17,736 nt of DNA from Solimicrobium sp040544425. Lineage in GTDB: Bacteria > Pseudomonadota > Gammaproteobacteria > Burkholderiales > Burkholderiaceae_D. The stretch lies in assembly GCA_040544425.1 (NCBI GenBank), contig JBEONO010000035.1, positions 1-17,736 of the forward strand, given 5' to 3'. Of this stretch, positions 7,736 through 13,307 are shown in pieces (the stretch's first letter is position 1; each line of letters begins with the position of its first letter). The notes below the pieces were generated by a model. The model made no database searches, was not told where the DNA came from, and saw nothing but the letters and a program-made list of their open reading frames with translations. The translations under genes and the position numbers were made by a program.

Positions 7736-8827
7736 TTATGCAGGTAAAGCCAGACTACAGATTCTTCCGTTGATTCCTGCGGCAAGGCTCAAGATCGTCG
7801 AATGCACGAGGACACTCTTCAGATACAACGCGGCCTTGGCAGATCGCATACCGGAATTGCAATAGACAACAATTTCCCTATCCGGAGGAATGCAATCCAG
7901 TTTGCCGGGCAGCAGAAGTAAGGGGATATGCTCACCGCCAATTGAAGCTTCCTGTCGCTCGTGAAATTCACGGACATCTATTAAAAATGGCGGTGTCGCG
8001 GAATTGATCTTTGCGACTAACTCTTCGTAGGCAATTTCTTCCTGATCCGCGCCGCCGCGTTCATTACTCGATTCGTTCCTGGCTAACTTGAGCTTTTTAA
8101 AAGAGGTAGTGAGGGCATCAAAGATCAGCAGATATCCAGCCAAAGACTCGCCGATTCCGCTGATGATTTTGATGACTTCATTTGCCTGTAAAGTGCCGAC
8201 AATTCCAGGCAAGACACCAATCACGCCAGCCTCGCCACAATTTTGGCTCAATCCCGATGGTGGCGCATCGGGATACAGATCCCGATACGACAGTCCATGT
8301 TCATCAGACTGGGTCTTAAGATGGAATACCGAAACCTGTCCCTCAAACTGAAAAATTGAGCCGTACACCAATGGCACCCGGGATTTGGCACAGGCATCAT
8401 TGATGGCGTATTTGGCAGAAAAATTATCAGTGCCGTCGACGACAACGTCGTAGTTCGCAACCAGTTCATCCAATGAAGATGCCTGCGCAAAACTGTCTAT
8501 TTTTTCCAACTTGATGTATGGATTGATCGCCTGCAGGCGGGCTGCTCCGGCATCGACTTTTTGCTTGCCAATGTCGTTACTGTCAAAAAGAATTTGCCGA
8601 TGCAGATTGGTGACCGACACGACGTCCGCATCGCATAAGGCGATGGTCCCGACCCCGGCCCCAGCCAGATATATTGCCGCTGGACAGCCCAGGCCACCGA
8701 CGCCAATAATCAGGACGCGCGACTTCCTGAGTTTTTCCTGCGTGCTTGCCGTAAAGCCTGGCAGGCGCATATGCCTGGCGTAATAGGTCGCCTCCATAGG
8801 ACTGATCTGATCATCCCTGTCGCTCAT
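7736..8827 (-). CDS. ThiF/MoeB-like E1 enzyme fused to a rhodanese domain, sulfur-relay activator
   Basis: This protein (363 residues from the chosen start) should adenylate the C-terminal glycine of the adjacent sulfur carrier and transfer sulfur to form a thiocarboxylate, as MoeZ/Uba4-type proteins do. Numbered from the ATG at 8827, the E1 domain covers about 10-250: GVGGLG at 42-47 binds ATP, TNLHRQ is at 73-78, DGTDN at 131-135, and NCGEAGVIGVLPG carries the candidate catalytic Cys197. The rhodanese domain covers about 268-363, with active-site loop CNSGMRS starting at Cys323. The paired CxxC zinc motifs of many MoeB/MoeZ proteins are absent (SYRDLYP and RNESSNE stand at those places). 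I prefer the ATG at 8827 over the upstream TTG at 8857, because the ribosome binding site GGGAGGG is formed by the last codons of the carrier gene. The genes are four bases apart, which implies coupled translation. Confidence 0.88.
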   Translation of the reverse strand: MSDRDDQISPMEATYYARHMRLPGFTASTQEKLRKSRVLIIGVGGLGCPAAIYLAGAGVGTIALCDADVVSVTNLHRQILFDSNDIGKQKVDAGAARLQAINPYIKLEKIDSFAQASSLDELVANYDVVVDGTDNFSAKYAINDACAKSRVPLVYGSIFQFEGQVSVFHLKTQSDEHGLSYRDLYPDAPPSGLSQNCGEAGVIGVLPGIVGTLQANEVIKIISGIGESLAGYLLIFDALTTSFKKLKLARNESSNERGGADQEEIAYEELVAKINSATPPFLIDVREFHERQEASIGGEHIPLLLLPGKLDCIPPDREIVVYCNSGMRSAKAALYLKSVLVHSTILSLAAGINGRICSLALPA

Positions 8828-8831
8828 GCGC

Positions 8832-9104
8832 TCACCCTCCCGCAACCGACAATACAATCAGCAGCTGGCTTTCCTGAGCAAGTCGATTGTGTTCCTCTTC
8901 AGTGAGGGTAATTTGTTTATCGTTTAAAAATAAACCCACAAACTGACGGAGCTGTCCGTTGGGATAAAACAATTGCGAACGTAACATGGGAGCAATTTCA
9001 TCAAACTTTTTAAACACCTCACTCAATGTGGTCGCCTCCATGATGTGGGTTCGGGTATTCAAACAAAAGTTGGCCAATTGCGCAGGTAATTGAACAGTAA
9101 TCAT
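8832..9104 (-). CDS. ThiS/MoaD-family sulfur-carrier protein ending in Gly-Gly
   Basis: This 90-residue protein has the ubiquitin-like pattern of MoaD/ThiS: MITVQLPAQLANF forms the first strand, a helix follows at about 25-40 (TTLSEVFKKFDEIAPMLR), then FVGLFLNDKQI, and the end is SQLLIVLSVAGG. Families of this type are adenylated at the terminal glycine by a ThiF/MoeB partner and converted to a thiocarboxylate that donates sulfur. The Gly-Gly is the exact C-terminus, so no protease is needed to expose it. The partner E1 gene starts four bases downstream, and tfuA ends 39 bases upstream. Its position inside a YcaO/TfuA operon, away from thiamine or molybdopterin genes, suggests it feeds sulfur to peptide thioamidation. 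Ribosome binding at its ATG is weak. Confidence 0.85.
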   Translation of the reverse strand: MITVQLPAQLANFCLNTRTHIMEATTLSEVFKKFDEIAPMLRSQLFYPNGQLRQFVGLFLNDKQITLTEEEHNRLAQESQLLIVLSVAGG

Positions 9105-9143
9105 ATTTTTAATCGCGGTAGCTGTGAAAATAGATGAGAGTAC

Positions 9144-9809
9144 TTAAGCAGCAAGCCACGGCTTGCTATGTACAAACTGCAGCAAATCTGTCTGTTTTAT
9201 TCGATACGATTGAAAATTCGATAGCGCATCGGCCAGCACAGGCGTCAATTTATCGAGCCTTAATGTCGCCAGCAATCGGTCCTGCAATACCCGTAATGTT
9301 CTGGTTCCATACCATTGCTGATGCATGAAGTCCAACACGTTCCGGTATTCGGATTCCGCTATTTCCTGTTGCAGGTACATCTGGCTTAAAAATTCGCGGA
9401 TATGGATTAACGGCTCGGACAGCGGCACAAAAGGCGCGTCAACACTGTGCACCAAGGTCACCTCATCGTCGGCAAAATCCGGATTGCTACAAAATATGTC
9501 GGCGACTTTACCCCAAGGCCGCAGTCCCATATGCTGCATTTCAGCGGCCCGTATCGCGCCCATGGAGCAAAGTCCGAAAATCCGCCAGCCTTGCTCCATT
9601 GCCTCTCTGAGCTCGACGTGACTCACGGAGGGAAAAGCGTGAAAGGTACCGTCGACGATTCCGATAATGCCCGGACTCTCATCCTGAGCCAGTTGCGCAA
9701 TATCCCCGCGTCTGACCGGCGGTTTGAACGTGATGTTTGGATAGGTCTCAGGACGAATACCGGTACCAAACAAAGTTGGGCCAACGAAAAGTGTGATATC
9801 AGTTTGCAT
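9144..9809 (-). CDS. tfuA: TfuA-like protein, YcaO partner
   Basis: This 221-residue protein matches the TfuA-like core in order: FVGPTL at 8-13, PPVRRGD at 30-36, IVDGTFHAFPSVSHVE at 51-66, CSMGAIRAAEM at 81-91 and DDEVTLVH at 114-121. TfuA proteins work with YcaO enzymes in backbone thioamide formation, as in methyl-coenzyme M reductase modification and thioamide RiPPs; they are thought to recruit or deliver sulfur. The ATG at 9809 overlaps the ycaO stop by 11 bases and has no Shine-Dalgarno of its own, so it is probably translated by coupling to ycaO, which fits a 1:1 complex. The C-terminal 100 residues are helical and less conserved. The name follows the trifolitoxin-associated founder; the role here is inferred from family and context. 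Confidence 0.88.
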   Translation of the reverse strand: MQTDITLFVGPTLFGTGIRPETYPNITFKPPVRRGDIAQLAQDESPGIIGIVDGTFHAFPSVSHVELREAMEQGWRIFGLCSMGAIRAAEMQHMGLRPWGKVADIFCSNPDFADDEVTLVHSVDAPFVPLSEPLIHIREFLSQMYLQQEIAESEYRNVLDFMHQQWYGTRTLRVLQDRLLATLRLDKLTPVLADALSNFQSYRIKQTDLLQFVHSKPWLAA

Positions 9810-11073
9810 TTTGGGAATAAGCCAGGATTCGAGGACCCACGCGTTTCAATGAGCTGTCAAACAGCTCCGCGCCGGGGACAATTGTTCGTACCACCTGAAA
9901 CGGATAATCGGGTTCCGTAAAAACGATTCGTACCACGTGCCCAAGTCCGGCACGGTCCAGCCCTGCATACAGACAGTGTAATGCGTCGGGTATGCTGCCG
10001 ATCTCATTGTCGAAATCTGGAATCTCGTGGTAACTGATCGAGTTTGTCGCATCATTAATGCGCTCGCGCAGCTCACGCAGACGGGATAAATGCGCATCGG
10101 GACCAATCTCGGCGGCAACCACAAAGTCCTTGATAATGTCATCGCGCCCGCCATGGATATGACTCAATCGGCTTTGCACCGCCTCAGTAATGGCGCGAAC
10201 TGCGGCGATTTCCCGGATTGGATGAAAACCGATACCGGTCGCAACCGCAACCGCACAATGCTCATCTTCTTCCAACACATTCGCAACAAAATACGCCATT
10301 CCATACACATTGGACACGTATCTCAGACGGCAGCTCAGTCCGGCTGCGTTGATCTTGTCGAGTAACTGTTTTATTTTAGGTGGTGCGTCGTCGATTTCCA
10401 CAAGCATGGATCTCTCTTTGACTCTGTTGAAGGAGGTCACGTCGCGCTCCAAAACCTCGGCCAAGCCATGCACCGTGGCTTCCTCGATGGTGTTTCCCGA
10501 TGCCAAACCATTGGATGAGGTTCCGTATATCGACGGACCCGGATTATTTCTGAACGGGACATACACCAGTTCTGCCGGCACCAGGACCGGGCCGAGATTT
10601 TTTTTAATTTCCTGACCGGTCACTGCCGCAAAATAATCGGCAGACTGGACTTGCGAACCGGCGAGTGCACCGAAATCAGAAAAATGAATGCCATCCTTGA
10701 ACGAGGCCAGAATCGATTCCGGGTTTTCCATCGTCCAGGAAATGGCACTGCGTCCTGGTTCCGCGAACGACAGTTCGATCGCTTCCATATATGCGCCAAT
10801 TTTTGCTTCGGTATGGGTAAATCCTTTTCCTGCGCTGACGCACAGCGAACCTCTTACTCCATCGGGTCGTATCGATGAGTAAACAGGAATGCCTATTTTG
10901 TCTAACCAGGTTGTATCGACCACGCGGGAGACACCACGGCTAAATGCAAGCTGCTTTGCAATAACCAGGGAATCTTCCGCGCTTCGAAAACGCAAGCTGG
11001 AGCTAAGCCTTTTTGTTTGTAAAGTCTCAGATGTCATATCAGCGTTCGAAAAAATAGCCGTCTCTAAAGCCAC
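9799..11073 (-). CDS. ycaO: YcaO-domain ATP-dependent cyclodehydratase/thioamide synthetase
   Basis: YcaO enzymes activate a backbone amide with ATP and let a nucleophile attack; with TfuA and a sulfur donor the product is a thioamide. The 424-residue protein shows the three ATP-site regions: AGKGFTHTEAKIGAYMEAIE at 81-100, TSSNGLASG at 185-193 followed by EATVHGLAEVLERD at 198-211, and RAITEAVQSRLSHIHGGRDD at 293-312. It ends ILAYSQNAN and lacks the proline-rich PxPxP tail common in azoline-forming YcaOs. There is no fused E1-like or ocin-ThiF domain and no dehydrogenase gene nearby, which favours thioamides over azoles. The start is uncertain: GTG 11073 lies eight bases after a hairpin, and ATG 11037 (MTSETLQ) is an alternative; neither has a good ribosome binding site. 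It is the second gene of the operon, with 45 bases between the precursor stop and GTG 11073. Confidence 0.9.
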   Translation of the reverse strand: MALETAIFSNADMTSETLQTKRLSSSLRFRSAEDSLVIAKQLAFSRGVSRVVDTTWLDKIGIPVYSSIRPDGVRGSLCVSAGKGFTHTEAKIGAYMEAIELSFAEPGRSAISWTMENPESILASFKDGIHFSDFGALAGSQVQSADYFAAVTGQEIKKNLGPVLVPAELVYVPFRNNPGPSIYGTSSNGLASGNTIEEATVHGLAEVLERDVTSFNRVKERSMLVEIDDAPPKIKQLLDKINAAGLSCRLRYVSNVYGMAYFVANVLEEDEHCAVAVATGIGFHPIREIAAVRAITEAVQSRLSHIHGGRDDIIKDFVVAAEIGPDAHLSRLRELRERINDATNSISYHEIPDFDNEIGSIPDALHCLYAGLDRAGLGHVVRIVFTEPDYPFQVVRTIVPGAELFDSSLKRVGPRILAYSQNAN

Positions 11074-11080
11074 CGCTAAA

Positions 11081-11108
11081 GCAAAGTTTCCGGGAGAGAA
11101 AACTTTGC
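11081..11108 (-). terminator. Attenuator-like hairpin between precursor gene and ycaO
   Basis: GCAAAGTTT at 11081-11089 and AAACTTTGC at 11100-11108 are a perfect 9-bp inverted repeat with a 10-base loop. On the transcribed minus strand it is followed by UUUAGC, so the U-tract is short. It starts 10 bases after the precursor stop codon. RiPP operons often have a leaky terminator or 3'-stabilising stem here, so that the precursor transcript exceeds that of the enzymes; that role is inferred. Confidence 0.65.
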
Positions 11109-11118
11109 CTGGCGCCTC

Positions 11119-11307
11119 TTACATACGATCAGGCACAACATTGGCCGACGCGCGATCACCGAAGAGAATTCCCGTGTGCGATCCATCTGTAATCACAATC
11201 GATTGCGAACCATCCGTAATTACAATAGATTGCGAGCCTTCTGCCTTGTGATGAGCACGAGCCAAAAAAGTAGCCAATTCTACTGAACCAACGTTTAGAT
11301 TTTTCAT
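11119..11307 (-). CDS. Candidate RiPP precursor peptide with tandem core repeats
   Basis: This 62-residue peptide has a leader MKNLNVGSVELATFLARAHH plus KAE (1-23), with an amphipathic helix (VELATFLARAHH) suited to recognition by the enzymes. Then come GSQSIVITD (24-32), an exact second copy (33-41) and a degenerate third unit GSHTGILFGD (42-51), followed by the tail RASANVVPDRM. It has no cysteine, so Cys-derived azoles or lanthionines are excluded; Ser, Thr, Gly and backbone amides are the available targets. Multiple short cores in one precursor occur in the thioamide RiPP thiovarsolin, which also uses YcaO-TfuA. The gene is first in the operon, and the ATG at 11307 has AAGGA 11 bases upstream, a slightly long spacing. 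No processing protease is encoded nearby, so where the repeats are cut is open. I do not recognise the sequence as a described RiPP. Confidence 0.8.
   Translation of the reverse strand: MKNLNVGSVELATFLARAHHKAEGSQSIVITDGSQSIVITDGSHTGILFGDRASANVVPDRM
11155..11238 (-). repeat. Tandem coding repeats in the precursor gene (two exact peptide units plus one degenerate unit)
   Basis: Unit 1 is 11238-11212 and unit 2 is 11211-11185, 27 bases each. They differ at four bases, all third-codon positions and all silent, so the encoded GSQSIVITD is identical. Unit 3 (11184-11155, 30 bases) keeps only the opening Gly-Ser, a central Ile and the final Asp. The pattern indicates an old duplication held constant at protein level rather than a recent slippage event. 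Confidence 0.9.
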
Positions 11308-11329
11308 GATAAAACCATTCCTTTTTTAG

Positions 11330-11353
11330 GGCATAGGCGAAATTGCCTACGCC
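11330..11353 (-). promoter_or_regulatory. Dyad/hairpin just upstream of the precursor gene
   Basis: GGCATAGGC (11330-11338) and GCCTACGCC (11345-11353) flank a 6-base AT-rich spacer. On the minus-strand transcript the arms pair along all nine positions with a single G-U, so a stable 5'-leader hairpin is possible. As DNA it is a near-perfect 24-base operator-like palindrome, 22 bases upstream of the precursor ATG. No U-tract follows, so it is not a terminator. Confidence 0.55.
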
Positions 11354-11381
11354 AAATAATAAAGGCTATCGGCGATATCAA
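11354..11381 (-). promoter_or_regulatory. Possible sigma-70 promoter for the RiPP operon
   Basis: On the minus strand TTGATA (11381-11376) is a good -35. A 16-base spacer leads to TTATTT (11359-11354), and an overlapping TATTAT (11361-11356) matches TATAAT better but with only 14 bases of spacing. If used, transcription would start within the dyad at 11330-11353, which is where an operator would block it. This is a pattern match only. Confidence 0.35.
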
Positions 11382-11427
11382 GATGCGTGAAGTGAGTTGC
11401 TATTTTTACGCGAACTAAAAACTTGCT

Positions 11428-11688
11428 CTAGTTCATCTTTTGATTCTGCGTTTTCAAAACCGCGGTAACTGCACCATTGCCTTTTGCAATTTTTTTGGCG
11501 ATGACTCGAATGGATAATCCCTGACTGCGCAGATCGCGTGCGATTACGATTTCATCTTTTGACAGCCCTCGGAGATCCAGAATTTCATTTGATGTCCGCT
11601 GGCAACTTTTACAGAAATATCGTTGCACCGTCTTGCGTGAAAAGCCAAATTTTTTTGTATTTGTTGACTCACAAAATCGACATTGCAT
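11428..11688 (-). CDS. Small zinc-ribbon plus helix-turn-helix protein (IS1 InsA-like), candidate cluster regulator
   Basis: This 86-residue basic protein opens with MQCRFCEST and has a Cys4 zinc ribbon: Cys3, Cys6, Cys26 and Cys29 in RYFCKSCQ. A helix-turn-helix-like segment follows at about 43-75 (LSKDEIVIARDLRSQGLSIRVIAKKI). This resembles the DNA-binding N-terminal protein of IS1-type elements (InsA) and related stand-alone regulators. There is no catalytic transposase downstream and no element ends are visible, so it is not an active insertion sequence. The start is firm: ATG 11688 has a very strong ribosome binding site, rc of cctcccc at 11694-11700. The longer frame from 11793 would ignore that site. 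It lies 120 bases upstream of the precursor ATG on the same strand and may bind the dyad at 11330-11353; that link is inference. It could equally be a domesticated transposon remnant. Confidence 0.68.
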   Translation of the reverse strand: MQCRFCESTNTKKFGFSRKTVQRYFCKSCQRTSNEILDLRGLSKDEIVIARDLRSQGLSIRVIAKKIAKGNGAVTAVLKTQNQKMN

Positions 11689-12010
11689 ACTCGCCTCCCC
11701 AGGTTCCGCTAACGCCAATTTCAAGAAGGTATACGGAAAAGAGAAATTTGAGAAGAGGATTCCGGCGATCTCCTCATCGCGTGCAGCATTCAAAAAGTTG
11801 CTCTACCGAATTGAATCGTTTCTCAACATCCATTGACGCGTCAAATTCATAGTGCGTTGAAGCAATCAAAAATTAAATTCAAAATTCGATGACCGTGTCG
11901 ATCGATATACCACTACAGAAATATAGTATTTTCAGTGCAGCTCTTATTCTGTTAGTGGTAAAGTTACTCCTCTGAAATGCAATGCATGAGAACCGATAAG
12001 GAGACACGCT
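11689..12010. other. Intergenic region upstream of the zinc-ribbon gene and pncC
   Basis: These 322 bases separate the RiPP region from pncC. On the plus strand about 11716-11836 reads NFKKVYGKEKFEK, then IPAISSSRAAFKKLLYRIESF, to a stop at 11834-11836. It looks protein-like and may be the C-terminal remnant of a lost gene, but I cannot identify it. About 11850-11950 is AT-rich and should contain the divergent promoters, though no convincing -35/-10 pair stands out. The pncC ribosome binding site AAGGAG is at 11998-12003. Confidence 0.35.
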
Positions 12011-12490
12011 ATGGACGACCTGACGCAACTTGCTGTAAAAGTAGGTGCATTACTCGCCGAGAAAAATCTGTTACTGGCAACGGCCGAATCTTGCACGGGT
12101 GGTGGCATCGCACATGCGATTACTGAAATTTCCGGCTCATCGAGCTGGTTTGAATGCGGCTTCATTACCTATTCCAATTCGTCGAAATCGGAATTGTTAG
12201 GCATCTCTCCTGCTTTGATTGCGCAACATGGATCAGTCAGTGAAGAAATCGCTGCCGCAATGGCAGAAGGTGCGCTGGCCAACTGCGAAGCCCATGTGGC
12301 CGTATCAACGACCGGCATCGCCGGACCGCTTGGTGCGGTTCCGGGAAAACCAGTCGGGACAATTTGCTTTGCGTGGAGTATGAATGGGAAAACCCACACC
12401 GAACGTTTGCTGTTCAGTGGTGACCGTAAAGTCGTGCGTGAGCAGACTGTGGTGCATGCATTGAGAGGCTTGCTGCAATTCCTGGCGTAG
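12011..12490 (+). CDS. pncC: CinA-family nicotinamide-nucleotide amidase (PncC)
   Basis: PncC deamidates nicotinamide mononucleotide to nicotinate mononucleotide, recycling NAD breakdown products in the cytoplasm. The 159-residue length is that of the stand-alone CinA C-terminal domain, without the N-terminal MoeA-like half. Family motifs are present: ATAESCTGGG at 23-32, the ITYSNSSKSELLGIS segment at about 52-66, HGSVSEE at about 73-79, and TTGIAGPLGAVPGKPVGTIC at about 99-118. The ATG at 12011 follows AAGGAG with seven bases of spacing, a strong start. It converges with yaeQ, with nine bases between the stops and no terminator hairpin visible. Confidence 0.93.
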   Translation: MDDLTQLAVKVGALLAEKNLLLATAESCTGGGIAHAITEISGSSSWFECGFITYSNSSKSELLGISPALIAQHGSVSEEIAAAMAEGALANCEAHVAVSTTGIAGPLGAVPGKPVGTICFAWSMNGKTHTERLLFSGDRKVVREQTVVHALRGLLQFLA

Positions 12491-12499
12491 CGGGGTAGG

Positions 12500-13045
12500 T
12501 TAAGACCCGCGTGGCTTCAGGCTTAGTAAATCGACTTGTACCGTCTCGCTGTCATCGGTCAGCCATAACTGACCATCCTGGATCGTGCATTGCAACTGCA
12601 TGTTTCGCTGCGCCATTTTTTGCAATGCCTGCGATGTCGCCATCGGCACATTCCATACCGTCAGATTTTTGGCGCGTTCCAATCGGTTGCCGATACCCTG
12701 CCACCAGATCGAACTATTACTGGCGTAACTATAGACCAGCACCTGCTCGGCCCGCCCGCAGGCTTTCAACAGCCGGCGTTCGTCAGGCTGACCGACTTCG
12801 ATCCAGAGCTTGATCGCGCCGGTGTAATCTTTCAACCAGAGGTCCGGCTCTTCAATATCAGACAGCCCTTTGGCAAAGACCAGATTTTCATCAGCATTCA
12901 AAGCGAATGCCAATAATCGCACCATCATGCGTTCATCAGTCTCGGAAGGATGGCGTGCCAAAGTCAATGCGTGCGCCGCGTAGTAATTTCTATCCATATC
13001 GGATAGCTGCAACTCCGCTTTATAAACGGTGGATTTCAATGCCAT
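12500..13045 (-). CDS. yaeQ: YaeQ family protein
   Basis: This 181-residue protein matches YaeQ over its whole length. It opens MALKSTVYKAELQLSDMDRNYY, followed by LTLARHPSETDERMMVRLLAFAL, then EPDLWLKDYTGAIKLWIEVGQPDERRLLKACGRA and VWNVP. YaeQ proteins have a PD-(D/E)xK nuclease-like fold; the E/D, WIEVG and K-rich positions seen here are those of that core. E. coli YaeQ was once linked to suppression of RfaH loss, but its molecular function is not settled. The usual length is about 180 residues, so it is complete. The ATG at 13045 has a purine-rich GAGAG upstream. The gene is monocistronic and convergent with pncC. Confidence 0.92.
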   Translation of the reverse strand: MALKSTVYKAELQLSDMDRNYYAAHALTLARHPSETDERMMVRLLAFALNADENLVFAKGLSDIEEPDLWLKDYTGAIKLWIEVGQPDERRLLKACGRAEQVLVYSYASNSSIWWQGIGNRLERAKNLTVWNVPMATSQALQKMAQRNMQLQCTIQDGQLWLTDDSETVQVDLLSLKPRGS

Positions 13046-13240
13046 TCTGGTCTCTCAATTCAATCAAGTCGCCAAGTGTAGTTTAAGTTGGACCGATCTT
13101 GACCAGATTAATTTGAAGCCTCCCGTATTCTGCCGATTTATTCAAACTTCAACAGACTCTGATTCGTCCATAAAATAGCGCCGTTTTGTTCAAATAAGTC
13201 ACGATATTCCTGTAACGCATGTAACCTTCGATATTATCGC

Positions 13241-13270
13241 TTGACTCGAAAAGCCCCTCCTCCGTACACT
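13241..13270 (+). promoter_or_regulatory. Probable sigma-70 promoter of mltD
   Basis: TTGACT at 13241-13246 and TACACT at 13265-13270 are separated by 18 bases and lie 38 bases upstream of the mltD ATG. Both hexamers are close to consensus. The ribosome binding site AAAGGG follows at about 13293-13298. Confidence 0.5.
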
Positions 13271-13307
13271 CTCACATCTTTACCTGATTGACAAAAGGGT
13301 TACACCA

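Noticed and set aside
8827..8857. Ten-residue N-terminal extension of the E1-rhodanese from TTG 8857
   Set aside because: It would overlap the sulfur-carrier gene and lacks a ribosome binding site, while ATG 8827 has a strong one.
11176..11240. Short direct repeats considered as a CRISPR-like or iteron array
   Set aside because: Only two close copies with no spacers, in phase with a reading frame; they are coding repeats.
10889..11251. 120-codon plus-strand frame with repeats CEPSVITID over the precursor gene
   Set aside because: The repeat is the antisense reading of the precursor repeats. The four silent changes fit the minus frame as third-codon positions, and the frame runs antisense into ycaO.
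11428..11793. Complete IS1-type insertion sequence
   Set aside because: Only an InsA-like zinc-ribbon protein is present. There is no InsB-like catalytic frame, no terminal inverted repeats and no target duplication.
12511..12916. Two plus-strand frames of about 100 codons opposite yaeQ
   Set aside because: Both are antisense shadows of a full-length, well-conserved YaeQ protein.
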